Made by a program: the position numbers and the translations under genes. DNA of 64,000 bases from Streptomyces sp. A1136 (lineage in GTDB: Bacteria; Actinomycetota; Actinomycetes; Streptomycetales; Streptomycetaceae), in NCBI RefSeq assembly GCF_004795055.1, contig NZ_SSBJ01000033.1, forward strand, positions 1 through 64,000, written 5' to 3'. The notes below the pieces were generated by a model. That model saw only the letters and a list, made by a program, of their open reading frames with translations. It ran no database searches and was not told the DNA's origin. Within the stretch, counting starts at the first letter, position 1, and each line of letters begins with the position of its first letter. Below, in pieces: positions 24,577 through 32,740 of the stretch.

Positions 24577-26208
24577 TCAGGGTAGGGCGCGGCGTTGTTG
24601 CTCTGTTCTGTCTGCGTGGGCGGGTTCGTTGTCGTCGGTGAGGAGGTTGGCCAGGAGGAGGCCGGTGGCGCGTTGGCTGAGGCCTTGGGCTGCGGTGATC
24701 AGGCGGGTGTGGTCGTGAGCGGGCAGGGACAGGGCGATGCTGGAGGCCCGGCCGGGCAGGCCGAGGGAGAACGCGACGCAGACTTCCTTCTCGGAGTATT
24801 CGAGGAGGTCGAACTGGGCGGCGTGGGGGCCTGGCTTGTCGAGCGCTCTGATCAGCGCCCGGGGGCTGGTGATGGTCCGCTCGGTCAGCTGCACGGAGGG
24901 GTAGCGCGAGAGGTGGTCCATCCGCGAGTCGAAATCCAGTTGCGCTAGGAGGCTCTTGCCGACGGCGCTGGCGTGCGCGGTGTTGGTGAAGGGCGCCCAC
25001 TCGTGAACGGGTGGTGCGGCCTCGCTGTAGGCGCAGCCTTTGACCTCGATCTCACCGTGGGCGTAGGTGCTGATGTAGACCGCGGCGCCGAGCTCGTCGC
25101 GCAGTCGCTCGAGAGCGAGGCCCAGCATCTGCCGGTCGGGGCTGGCCTTGGTGACAAGCTCGAGCACGGGGCCGGTGAAGTAGGCGCCGCCGACGGTTTC
25201 GACGAGCCGCTGGTCCAGGAGCCAGTCCAGCAGCCGCACGGTTGCGTTCAGCGATAGCCCGACCTTCTGTGCCAGGGTTCGGCTGTCGATGCCGCTGGCG
25301 GTGCTGATCACCTGGAGCAGGTCTCGGGCGCGCTGAGTGGTCTGCCACCTCGCCGGTACGCGGGCGAGGGTGTTGCTGCGGCGGGCCATGTCGTTGAGGA
25401 CGGCGGGGCGCAGCGCGTTCGCCGACCACGGCTCTACCGGGCCCCCGACGTCGGCGTCCGCCTCGGCGGCGGCCTGCCGCAGCAGGTGCACCGCCGCGGC
25501 GGTCACGTCGGGCTGAAGGTCCGGCAGCGGCAGACGCAGTCCGCCGCCCTCGGGGAGGGCTGCCAGGTGCGAGCGGCGCGGGCCGTCTGCCGGGTCGGAG
25601 GACGGCTCCGGGGCGGGGCCGTACTCGGGGACCTGCGGGGCAGGCACCAGGTACAACCGCGGCTGCTCGCCGCCACCGGCACCCTCCGCAGGGTCGTCGG
25701 CGCCGGGGTACAGGAGGTGTTCGGCGACGCCCAGCCCTTCGCGCACCTCGTCGAAGAACTGCTGGTCTTCGGGTTCCCCGGGCTCCTTCTCGGGCCGGCG
25801 GTGGGCGAGGCCGGCCAGGAGGCGGGCGGCGTCGCCGTGGCCGTGCCGGGCGGCCTCGGCCACCAGGAACCGCGCCTCGTCGATCCAGTCCGCTCCCGCC
25901 TGCAGCGTGAGGGCCGCCATGCGGAACATCGCCCCCGGATGCCCGGCGGCCGCGGCCTCGCCGAGCCAGTCCGCCGCCACGGTCAGCTCACCCCGGCCCA
26001 GGGCCTTCGACCCGAGCAGGTACAGCGAGTTCGCCCGCTCCCACCCGTCCCTATCCAGCCCGTATAGGCCACTGAGCGGCCCGAAATCCCCTCCGGGCCG
26101 GTCCCAGAAGTCCACCGGCTCGCTCAGTTTCGCCAGCAGCCCAGCCAACCCGGCCGACGCCGGAAGGTCACGGCTGTCGTCGTTCAAACGGCTCACCACC
26201 GTCACCAC
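24577..26208 (-). CDS. Hybrid regulator: N-terminal SEL1-like region fused to IclR-type DNA-binding and effector domains
   Basis: 543 residues. Residues about 30-130 carry SEL1/TPR-like helices ('ANSLYLLGSKALGRGELTVAADWLGEAAAAGHPGAMFRMA', 'EAARHGHGDAARLLAGLA'), followed by a Pro/Glu-rich linker. Residues about 275-350 form an IclR winged helix ('DLLQVISTASGIDSRTLAQKVGLSLNATVRLLDWLLDQRLVE'). Residues about 360-520 are an IclR effector-like domain ('AHASAVGKSLLAQLDFDSRM', 'SLGLPGRASSIALSLPAHDH'). The GTG start overlaps the upstream sigma factor's stop (GTGGTGA), implying translational coupling. A homologue of only its N-terminal part is encoded at 27687-28145. Role: probably a signal-responsive regulator working with the sigma factor. 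Confidence 0.75.
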   Translation of the reverse strand: MVTVVSRLNDDSRDLPASAGLAGLLAKLSEPVDFWDRPGGDFGPLSGLYGLDRDGWERANSLYLLGSKALGRGELTVAADWLGEAAAAGHPGAMFRMAALTLQAGADWIDEARFLVAEAARHGHGDAARLLAGLAHRRPEKEPGEPEDQQFFDEVREGLGVAEHLLYPGADDPAEGAGGGEQPRLYLVPAPQVPEYGPAPEPSSDPADGPRRSHLAALPEGGGLRLPLPDLQPDVTAAAVHLLRQAAAEADADVGGPVEPWSANALRPAVLNDMARRSNTLARVPARWQTTQRARDLLQVISTASGIDSRTLAQKVGLSLNATVRLLDWLLDQRLVETVGGAYFTGPVLELVTKASPDRQMLGLALERLRDELGAAVYISTYAHGEIEVKGCAYSEAAPPVHEWAPFTNTAHASAVGKSLLAQLDFDSRMDHLSRYPSVQLTERTITSPRALIRALDKPGPHAAQFDLLEYSEKEVCVAFSLGLPGRASSIALSLPAHDHTRLITAAQGLSQRATGLLLANLLTDDNEPAHADRTEQQRRALP

Positions 26209-26879
26209 TCCCTCTTCCCGCGTCCCGATGATGTCCGGTGCGCATCACGGATGAACGCGCACAGCGCATGTCGCAGCTCCACCACCGCTTTATGCCGCTC
26301 CCGGTGCAGCCGGTCCGCGCGTATGCCGAGCGCGGCCGCGATTTCGACATCGGTCAATCCTTGGATTTGATGCCGCACCACCTGCTGGCGCAACGAGGAC
26401 GGCATCGCCTCGATGGTCCGCATCAGCAGGTCTCGCATCGGGTCCAGGTCCCCGACCGCCACCTGCTCTGGTGACGGCGCCGGTGAGGTCGCGGCGGACT
26501 CCACGGTGTCTCCCGCCAGCTCCTCTCGCGCCTGCGCCTTCAGCTGGTCACGCGCCAGGTTCCAAGCCGCTTTCCGCAGGTACGCCGTCAGGTTCACCAC
26601 GTCAGCCAGCAGTCCTTCGGCCGCCCGGGTGACCACGTTGCACACCGCCTGCGCGACGACGTCCTCAGACGCTGCCCACGACAGCTTCCCGCCGGTCTTT
26701 CCCCGCAGCACCGCCGGCTCCTCCTTCAGGAACCGCCGCACCTCCGCATCCAGCCGCTGGGCCTGCTCGGAGTAGGCCCACCCGCCGGCGCGACTTCCTT
26801 CTTCATCCGGATCCGCCGCGCCCGCTTCCACCGCCGCCAAGGGTGTGTCTGCGCGCGAGCGCGGTGGCGTCTTCGGCAT
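26202..26879 (-). CDS. ECF-type RNA polymerase sigma factor-like protein
   Basis: 225 residues. Region 2-like helices 'AQRLDAEVRRFLKEEPAVLR', 'AVCNVVTRAAEGLLADVVNL', '...YLRKAAWNLARDQLKAQARE' are followed by a linker. Region 4-like 'AMPSSLRQQVVRHQIQGLTDVEIAAALGIRADRLHRERHKAVVELRHAL' contains a clear helix-turn-helix. The usual DAEDxxQ motif is replaced by 'ASEDVVAQAVCN'. ATG at 26879 lies 8 bases after the stop of the small membrane protein gene, and its stop overlaps the next start. The three genes form a tight operon. Probable target: genes in this same locus, by inference only. Confidence 0.7.
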   Translation of the reverse strand: MPKTPPRSRADTPLAAVEAGAADPDEEGSRAGGWAYSEQAQRLDAEVRRFLKEEPAVLRGKTGGKLSWAASEDVVAQAVCNVVTRAAEGLLADVVNLTAYLRKAAWNLARDQLKAQAREELAGDTVESAATSPAPSPEQVAVGDLDPMRDLLMRTIEAMPSSLRQQVVRHQIQGLTDVEIAAALGIRADRLHRERHKAVVELRHALCAFIRDAHRTSSGRGKREW

Positions 26880-26887
26880 CTCACCCG

Positions 26888-27196
26888 CTACCACGGCGCG
26901 CGCTCCTTCACTGAGGGGCGCGACGGGCTGGCCTCGGGGTCTACCGACACGTCGACCAGGACCAGCCCCCCACCATCGGCGATCGCCACGCGCACCCGGG
27001 AGGGCCCTGACACCTCGACGCGCACCGCGAACGAAACCCGCCCCGCCGCGGTCGGGGACGACGCGGACACGTCCTCGTGCGGGGCTTCCAGCGCTGCCGT
27101 GCAGGACCTGCGGTCCCGGTACAGCTTCATCAGGGCGGCCACAACGGCAGCCACCGCGCCCACAGCCGGGGGGACCCCGGTCCAGTCGAAGGGCAT
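26888..27196 (-). CDS. Small single-pass membrane protein upstream of sigma factor
   Basis: The 102-residue product begins 'MPFDWTGVPPAVGAVAAVVAALMKLYRDRRS': one membrane helix then a basic stop-transfer patch (about residues 10-30). A predicted beta-rich cytoplasmic part follows ('VSFAVRVEVSGPSRVRVAIADGGGLVLVDVSV'). No recognised family. Position and coupling to the sigma factor (8 bases) make an anti-sigma or signalling role possible, but there is no zinc-binding HxxxCxxC motif of the common anti-sigma type. ATG at 27196 chosen over an upstream start at 27250 because the membrane helix then lies at the very N-terminus. Confidence 0.55.
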   Translation of the reverse strand: MPFDWTGVPPAVGAVAAVVAALMKLYRDRRSCTAALEAPHEDVSASSPTAAGRVSFAVRVEVSGPSRVRVAIADGGGLVLVDVSVDPEASPSRPSVKERAPW

Positions 27197-27246
27197 CTGA
27201 AGTCGTTCTCCATCTGCGAGTGGTACGGGCACGGATCGCGCCCACA

Positions 27247-27402
27247 TCACCCAGACAGCCGACCCACCCCACTTCTCCCTCCACCACCCCCTGGATCACT
27301 CATTCGAGTGATCCAAAGGAAACGGCTGGACACGGTCGCGCTCTGCATGAAGACGGGCGCGTCCGGACTGCCCGGGGAGATGTGAAGTGGCGTTTCGCTC
27401 AT
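27247..27402 (-). CDS. Small 51-residue reading frame with strong ribosome-binding site
   Basis: ATG at 27402 is preceded by GAGGAGAA at 6 bases, one of the best ribosome-binding sites in this stretch. The peptide starts 'MSETPLHISPGSPDAPVFMQ', continues with a hydroxyl/hydrophobic core ('SATVSSRFLWITRM') and ends Gly-rich. No family recognised. It lies 51 bases before the small membrane protein gene of the sigma operon. It could be a leader peptide, a secreted precursor-type peptide or an upstream translated open frame. Confidence 0.4.
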   Translation of the reverse strand: MSETPLHISPGSPDAPVFMQSATVSSRFLWITRMSDPGGGGGRSGVGRLSG

Positions 27403-27686
27403 GCGGTTCTCCTCACACAGCCCAGGTCTGCTATCCGGTCTGAATCGAGGAACCCGATGCAGTAGGGGAAAGAAGGCGGGTACGAAACCGGCCACGCGTC
27501 GCAAAGACCAGGTGGAGATCGCGAACAGCATCGCTTATGTGGAGCTGTGTCGTCAGCGCATCTGCTCCGAGGCGTTCTTGTCCTGATGCTGGTGGCGCGT
27601 TGTTTGAATTTTTGCGAGTTTCCGGTGGGTTTTAGTGTAAGTGTGACCGTCACTTTTCGTTCGGTTCGAGGTGTGGCTGGAGGGTG

Positions 27687-28145
27687 TCACTGCTCTCGCA
27701 GGACGGACCGCAGAGCGTAGAGGATCTCTGGCCCGAAGATAGGGTCTTCCCAGCTCTCGAAGAGCGGTTTGGCAGAACGGTCGCGCAGTAGTAGGAGTAT
27801 TTGGCGTGCGTCGCCGTGGCCGCGGTCGGCGGCTCCTTCGATGAGGTAGCGGAAGTACGCCTGGGGACCGTCGCCGCCGAACAGCCGGTAGCCGCGACGG
27901 GATACCAGTGCGGCGCATCGGAACCATGCGCCGGGATGGTGGGCTTTCATCGCCATGGTCAGCCACCCTTCGGCGGGGCGCAGGTCTCCTTGTGACAGGG
28001 CCAGGGAGCCGAGGCGGTAGCAGAAGTTCGCATTGCGACGCTCCTGGAGGGTCTCCCCGTTGTCAGGCGATCCCTCGCCCCAGTCGCCATCGGGCCGGTC
28101 CCAGTTGTCCCCGGGTTCTTGGCAGTACCTCAGGTGTTCCTTCAC
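27687..28145 (-). CDS. SEL1-like helical repeat protein, homologue of the IclR hybrid's N-terminus
   Basis: 152 residues. 'DNWDRPDGDWGEGSPDNGET', 'CYRLGSLALSQGDLRPAEGW', 'AMKAHHPGAWFRCAALV' and 'AADRGHGDARQIL' align segment by segment with residues about 33-150 of the 24577 regulator ('WDRPGGDFGP', 'LYLLGSKALGRGELTVAADW', 'AAAAGHPGAMFRMAALTL', 'AARHGHGDAARLL'). Both have the A-x-x-GH/HH-x-x-A-x-x-x-x-A spacing of SEL1 repeats. It lacks any DNA-binding part and may bind the same partner as the hybrid. GTG at 28145 with GAGAGGA upstream. It is 37 bases downstream of the 28183 gene on the same strand. Confidence 0.6.
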   Translation of the reverse strand: MKEHLRYCQEPGDNWDRPDGDWGEGSPDNGETLQERRNANFCYRLGSLALSQGDLRPAEGWLTMAMKAHHPGAWFRCAALVSRRGYRLFGGDGPQAYFRYLIEGAADRGHGDARQILLLLRDRSAKPLFESWEDPIFGPEILYALRSVLREQ

Positions 28146-28182
28146 AACGCCTATTCCTCTCTATGGTTGGTCAGTGCTGTCT

Positions 28183-28617
28183 TCACCGTGGTCGCTGCCA
28201 CTCGCGGGGAGTGCGTCGCCTCAAGGCAAGGCGACCGGTCAAGATCTGTCCTTCCGAGGCGGGGCGTGGTTGGTCTTCAAGGCTGACGGCGACGAGGGCA
28301 CCGCCGTTGCCGCGCACGACCTGTGGCCAAAGGGGGCCTGGGGTGAAGTGGAGGACGTCGCGGGGGTGGCCGTAGTCCAAGGCCCAGATGCCGTTGATGT
28401 CGTAGAGGTATTGGCCGGTGCGCGGGAAGCGGCGTCCGTAGCCGAGTCGCAGCCATGTCGCGATAGCCAGCATCGACGTCCGGACTCCGTCGTTCCGGGC
28501 GTGCGCGTGGGGATGGAAAAGGGTCACGACCGGCCGACCGGAGGGGGTGAAGCCAGTGTTGACACAGATGCCGGGAAGGAAGTCTGGATCCGGTGGGCAC
28601 ACCGTCGAAGGGTTCAT
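28183..28617 (-). CDS. Hypothetical protein of 144 residues
   Basis: It starts 'MNPSTVCPPDPDFLPGICVN' and continues with a Tyr/Gly-rich core ('LRLGYGRRFPRTGQYLYDIN', 'GIWALDYGHPRDVLHFTPG'). Probably a small soluble beta-rich protein. No family recognised. ATG at 28617 lies 7 bases after a perfect 8-bp hairpin (28625-28645) that includes the GGCGG ribosome-binding-like sequence. It precedes the SEL1-like gene by 37 bases and may be co-transcribed with it. Confidence 0.45.
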   Translation of the reverse strand: MNPSTVCPPDPDFLPGICVNTGFTPSGRPVVTLFHPHAHARNDGVRTSMLAIATWLRLGYGRRFPRTGQYLYDINGIWALDYGHPRDVLHFTPGPLWPQVVRGNGGALVAVSLEDQPRPASEGQILTGRLALRRRTPREWQRPR

Positions 28618-29275
28618 CGGATGCCCGCCGGACTGACTCCGGCGGACATGGCGGCAATGGGTGCATGACCCGCACCGTGTGGTGCGCCCCCCCGGCCGTC
28701 CGCTGGCCGTCCGCCGGTGTCTTCGAACAGCACCGCACTGGTGCCGAGAAAGCGCGGCCATGAGCGGCTTCCCGATCGGCGGCGTCCGCCGACGGGCATG
28801 GGGACTGATGCCGGCACGTGATGCTCCTTTGGGGTGAGGGCTTCCGCTGGACGGTGGGGGTGGGGATGTCTGGCGTTCCGCGAAGTGGGGGGTAGTGCCC
28901 ACACGCGGCTGCCTGGGGGGTCTGCCGCGGCCAAGTGCGGGACAGTGAGAGGGAGCCCCGGCGGGGCGAAGCCCTCTTGGAGGTCTTCGGCGGCCTCGGG
29001 CCGGGTTGTACGGCCTCGCAGCAGGCGATGTGGATGTCTCAGAGTTGAGCGCTCTTGGGCACGGAGCAATGGGGGTGGCGGCGGTGGACTTTGGTGCGCC
29101 GCGGGGAGCGACTGTCAGCAGTGGCCGCACGTCGATGCACGGGGCGATTCGTGTGTGTGCGTCGGTGGCAGATCGATCCGGCGCGTTCTGTTGCACCGGA
29201 TACTTTTCACTCGCCGAGACCCACTGCAGGATCCCAGGGTGATGCCACAAAGCTGCGGAGGGCGAGCAGGAGGTC
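28618..29275. other. Region without a convincing gene
   Basis: Several overlapping open frames exist on the minus strand (one ends in ATGA overlapping the 28617 start), but none shows family motifs or consistent composition. A hairpin at 28625-28645 (CCGCCGGA and TCCGGCGG arms around ctgac) sits at its left edge. Confidence 0.4.
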
Positions 29276-29677
29276 TCAGTCGCGACCGCGTGTGATCGCG
29301 AGGGTGCACCACATACCGGCGCCGTCCGGGCTCACGGCCCAGACGTCCGCGATTCGAGAAACCAGGAACAGCCCGCGACCGCCCTCGTCAAAGTCCGCAG
29401 CGACCTTGGCGTGGACCTCGCAAAGGTACTTCTGAGTCAGGTGGAGGCGGACGCGTAGCGTCCTACCGGTGCCGTGTCGGAAGGCGTTGGTTACCAGCTC
29501 GGACACCAGGAGAACGGCATCGTCCACGTAGTCGCGAAGGCGCCACGCCCCCATGCTGGCGGTGACGATGCGGCGTGCCTGCCCAGGGCGACGCGCGTCC
29601 GCATCGAGACGTCCGGTGCGCTTGAAGACAGCCTCCGCCCTTTCGCGGACCGGTAACGGGTTGGGCCGGTGAGGCAA
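29276..29677 (-). CDS. SpoIIAB/RsbW-like ATP-binding protein, possibly internally deleted
   Basis: 133 residues of the GHKL ATPase family of small Streptomyces regulators. The N box is 'YVDDAVLLVSELVTNAFRHG' (E and N near residues 60-64) and the G2 box region is 'EGGRGLFLVSRIADVWAVSP'. Normally 'EVRDGSP'-type G1 sequence and about 15-20 residues separate the two; here the strand 'LTQKYLCEVHAKVAADFDEGGRG' is short and lacks the D-x-G pair, suggesting a deletion of the G1 box. If functional it would bind or phosphorylate an anti-sigma antagonist. The start could be 29677 or a few codons downstream. It is divergent from the TPR regulator at 29920. Confidence 0.65.
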   Translation of the reverse strand: MPHRPNPLPVRERAEAVFKRTGRLDADARRPGQARRIVTASMGAWRLRDYVDDAVLLVSELVTNAFRHGTGRTLRVRLHLTQKYLCEVHAKVAADFDEGGRGLFLVSRIADVWAVSPDGAGMWCTLAITRGRD

Positions 29678-29919
29678 AGCACGTCGCAGTCGAGCGGCGG
29701 TGCGGCGATCGACATGGAGCAGTCCTCCGTACGGACGGGAGCGGGCAGGGTTCTGGCACGACAGCCCATTCGGGTCAATGCTGCGGATCGACCTTCACCT
29801 GGGGGCCGTTGGCGTTTAGCTTCCTGATGAGGAAACCGTCTTTTGCCGGCTGTGGGGATCCCCGTTCCGCCTGCGAAGCCGCTAACGCTGCTAAAGATCA
29901 TTTGAGATGGGGGCGGACA

Positions 29920-31317
29920 GTGCCGCGGATCCGCAACAGCGCCTTGGCCGAGGCCATCAGGGAAGCAGGATGGTCCCAGGAGCAAACGGCCGCCCATGTC
30001 CGCATGGTGGCAGCGGAAGCCAATCACGATGACCTGACCCGGGTTGCGCGAACGAACGTCTCGCAGTGGGTCCTCGGGTCACGCCCCGATTCCAAAGTGG
30101 CGTCTATCTTGTGTGAGGCGCTCTCCCGACGGCTCGGCCGGGTCGTGACCCCAGCACAGATCGGGATGCCCGGTGCTTTAGACAGCGCACGCGTCCCGCT
30201 TTCGGCCTGGGACGTGGCGACAGCGACGGCATTGGCCGATCTGGCACAAGACGGGGGACAAGGTATGGACATGACCCGCCGACAGGTTCTCGCGGACTCG
30301 GCGTACTCCGCAGCCGGCTCCGCGCTCCCTCCCGACAGTTGGTGGCGCACAACATTCGAGGAAGCCCGGACCCGCTCTCCCCTCACCCGTCGGACTGTGA
30401 CTACGGCACACGTAGAGGCACTGCGCGATGCCATGGCCTACTTCTCGCGCCAAGACCAACGCCTGGGAGGCCGCACAGGCCGCTCCGCGCTGACCTCCTT
30501 CCTCACCACCGACGTGGCCGCTCTCGTCTCAGCCCGCGTCTCCACCGAGCAGCTGCGCACCGATCTCCTGTCGGCAGCAGCCGAGCTCGTCTATCTCGCG
30601 GGCTGGATGGCCTTCGACTCCGGCGACCACGCCATCGCCCAGCGCCACTTCGACATCGCGCTACGCCTTGCCGCCGAAGCGGGCAACGGCCCGCTCGCCG
30701 GTCACATCTTGCGCGCCGCCGCCCACCAGGCCGTCGATCTCCACCATCCGGCTCGCGCCTTGGAACTCGCCGAGGGCTCCCTCGCCCAGCGTCGCTACGC
30801 CCAGGCCGCCCCCCGCGAGCGCGCACTCCTCGGCGTCGTCCACGCTCGCGCCCTCGCCCTCGCCGGGCAGACGAAGGAAGCCCGAGCAGCTCTCCACCGG
30901 TCCGAAAACGACCTCGCACAAGCCGACGGTGCCGAAGCCCCGGCCCGAGTCGGCTTTTTCTCCGAGGCCGCCCTGGCCCACGAAACCGCGGCGGCATTGC
31001 GCGACATGGGTGACCTACGCGCAGCAGAAGCCGAATTCCGCCATAGCGTCCGCACCCGCGCCCTTCCCTACGCTCGTACCCACGCCGTGACTCTCGGGTA
31101 CCTGGGCGCGGTCCAGGTACGGCGAGGATACGTGGACGCCGCCTGCGCAACCTGGAACCAGGCGCTGGACGTTATTGCCTCCGGCATCCAGTCCGGACGT
31201 GTCTACGACACCGTCGTCCAAATGCGCCGCTCGCTGTCCCCAGTCCTCACCCGCGGCGGCCAGACAGCTTCTGAGGTTGACTCCCGGGCCCGCGAGCTTC
31301 TGAGCGCCGTAGGCTGA
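29920..31317 (+). CDS. XRE-type transcriptional regulator with TPR-like C-terminal domain
   Basis: 465 residues. N-terminal helix-turn-helix 'ALAEAIREAGWSQEQTAAHVRMVAAE...DLTRVARTNVSQWVLGSRPDSKVASILCEALSRRLG' (residues about 7-75). A linker follows, then a long helical TPR-like domain ('AGWMAFDSGDHAIAQRHFDIALRLAAEAG', 'LLGVVHARALALAGQTKEARAALHRSENDL'). It belongs to the large actinomycete family of Tra/KorSA-like and developmental regulators that sense a small partner through the TPR. GTG at 29920 preceded by GGGGGCGG. Divergent from the ATPase gene at 29276, a pairing often seen in Streptomyces. Intact. Confidence 0.75.
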   Translation: MPRIRNSALAEAIREAGWSQEQTAAHVRMVAAEANHDDLTRVARTNVSQWVLGSRPDSKVASILCEALSRRLGRVVTPAQIGMPGALDSARVPLSAWDVATATALADLAQDGGQGMDMTRRQVLADSAYSAAGSALPPDSWWRTTFEEARTRSPLTRRTVTTAHVEALRDAMAYFSRQDQRLGGRTGRSALTSFLTTDVAALVSARVSTEQLRTDLLSAAAELVYLAGWMAFDSGDHAIAQRHFDIALRLAAEAGNGPLAGHILRAAAHQAVDLHHPARALELAEGSLAQRRYAQAAPRERALLGVVHARALALAGQTKEARAALHRSENDLAQADGAEAPARVGFFSEAALAHETAAALRDMGDLRAAEAEFRHSVRTRALPYARTHAVTLGYLGAVQVRRGYVDAACATWNQALDVIASGIQSGRVYDTVVQMRRSLSPVLTRGGQTASEVDSRARELLSAVG

Positions 31318-31390
31318 CGGCACCGATCCGCTGGTACGCGGCCGTGGCATGGTGACCTGTGCGTCGTCAAACTGGAGGTTCAACGCGATC

Positions 31391-31879
31391 ATGACCATGA
31401 TGTTGCAGATTGAGCAGATCGCCACGGTGGTTGGGGGCCACACGACCGTCGTCGACGATTACCAGGGAGGTGTCGAATCCGTCATCCGCCTCGACGACCG
31501 ATTTCCGCTTGAGACGCTCCAGGGCCTTGACGCGTTCTCCCATCTGACCGTCCTTTGGTACTTCCACAAGGCGTCGCCGGCTGACGTTCAGCTTCATGCC
31601 CGGAGCCCGCGGGGTGACACCCGCTGGCCGGCCACCGGGACGTTCGTGCACCGCAACCACCGACGTCCCAATCAGCTGGCCACGTCCTATCCGCGTCTGC
31701 TGAAGGTGGTTGGCCGAGACCTTGTTGTCACGGACCTCGACGCAGTGGATGGGACACCGGTGTACGACATTGCTCCGTACTTCGAACAAATGGGGCCTCG
31801 TGGGCAGGTATACCAACCGGCTTGGCCGCGGGAGATGCTTGAGCCCAACTACTGGGCGGCGGCAGCTCGCACCCTTTGA
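31391..31879 (+). CDS. TrmO-like (TsaA/UPF0066) SAM-dependent tRNA methyltransferase
   Basis: 162 residues with the UPF0066 signature: 'GGVESVIRLDDRFPLETLQGLDAFSHLTVLWYFHKA' (residues about 25-60), 'RSPRGDTRWPATGTFVHRNHRRPNQLATSYPRLLKV' and 'VTDLDAVDGTPVYDIAPYF'. Family members N6-methylate the threonylcarbamoyl-A37 in tRNA-Thr. Some relatives sit near secondary metabolism. The ATG at 31391 gives the normal family start ('IEQIATVVGG'). It lies 73 bases after the TPR regulator and may be its downstream target or a passenger. Confidence 0.8.
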   Translation: MTMMLQIEQIATVVGGHTTVVDDYQGGVESVIRLDDRFPLETLQGLDAFSHLTVLWYFHKASPADVQLHARSPRGDTRWPATGTFVHRNHRRPNQLATSYPRLLKVVGRDLVVTDLDAVDGTPVYDIAPYFEQMGPRGQVYQPAWPREMLEPNYWAAAARTL

Positions 31880-32295
31880 AGGCCGTGTGGGGCGAATGGC
31901 GCGACCTCGGATAAAGCTGACGTCAAACCTCCTTAGCAACCCAGCGTTGCGGCAACCGCCTGGCGAGTTCAGACGACGACCTGCTGCGGTTCGCCGCAGG
32001 ATGGGTTTGCGCCGGTGGCTTCGCCTGCTTTGCGCGGATTCGCCCTTGGGCCTCCGCCCCAGATGTGACGCTGTGGGCACGATGACGCCGCAGGTGCTCA
32101 AAAGGCTGTTCTTCTCAGCTTTGGGAAGTGATGTCTCCCGTAGCGTCTTCATTCGGCCTGCCGGCCCTCCATGCCGTGCAGATGCTCGTCGCGGAGGGCT
32201 GCGTCTATCGGAGGGTGGTCAGCGCGGCGGCAGTGGCCTGCCGGTTTGTCGTTGCGCTCTGTGCTCAGGCACCGTGGGGGACGGGGCGGGGTGCT
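31880..32295. other. Intergenic region, 416 bp, no gene seen
   Basis: No coding frame with recognisable motifs. It separates the TrmO-like gene (rightward) from the XRE gene (leftward), so it should contain both transcript ends, but no perfect terminator hairpin was evident. Confidence 0.4.
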
Positions 32296-32631
32296 TCAGG
32301 CTCGGGTGTCGCCTTCGCGGAGGTCGTCGATTCTCGCCTGGACTTCTTCGGGCTTGATGTTGTTGAGCCAGTCGCCTAGGCCGGCGGCCATGGTGAGGGG
32401 GTCGATGTCAAAGAGTCTGCCGACGTAGTACATGTCGCGTACCGCGTATTTGATCTGGCCGTCCTGACGCTTGCTGACTTGACTTTTCGACAGGCCGAGG
32501 TACCGGCCGAGCTGTTCGTAGGTGATCTCGGCGCGTACTCGCCCGTGTTCCACGGCTTCGATGAACCGTAGCTCCAGGTCCGTTACCGCTTCGCGCCCTG
32601 ACTGCTTCGACACCCTCTCCATGGCAATCAT
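32296..32631 (-). CDS. Small XRE-type helix-turn-helix repressor
   Basis: 111 residues. Helical N-terminus 'DLELRFIEAVEHGRVRAEITYEQLGRYLGLSKSQVSKRQDGQIKYAVRDMYYVGRLFDID' has the HTH at 'YEQLGRYLGLSKSQVSKRQDG'; the C-terminal helix is 'LGDWLNNIKPEEVQARIDDL'. Size and position match Cro/CI-like or KorA-type plasmid repressors that face the replication gene. ATG at 32631 (32622 also possible). The divergent spacer 32632-32740 contains the promoter for the Rep-like gene, so control of plasmid copy number is a reasonable inference. Confidence 0.65.
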   Translation of the reverse strand: MIAMERVSKQSGREAVTDLELRFIEAVEHGRVRAEITYEQLGRYLGLSKSQVSKRQDGQIKYAVRDMYYVGRLFDIDPLTMAAGLGDWLNNIKPEEVQARIDDLREGDTRA

Positions 32632-32740
32632 GGTAGCGGCTGTAAGGAACCTGATTGCCTCCTGGTGGCGCTTGCCCCTCCTTCGTTTTACAACAGGCAA
32701 CAGAGTTGCTCTCAGGGAAACACAACGGTAGGGTCGCGGT

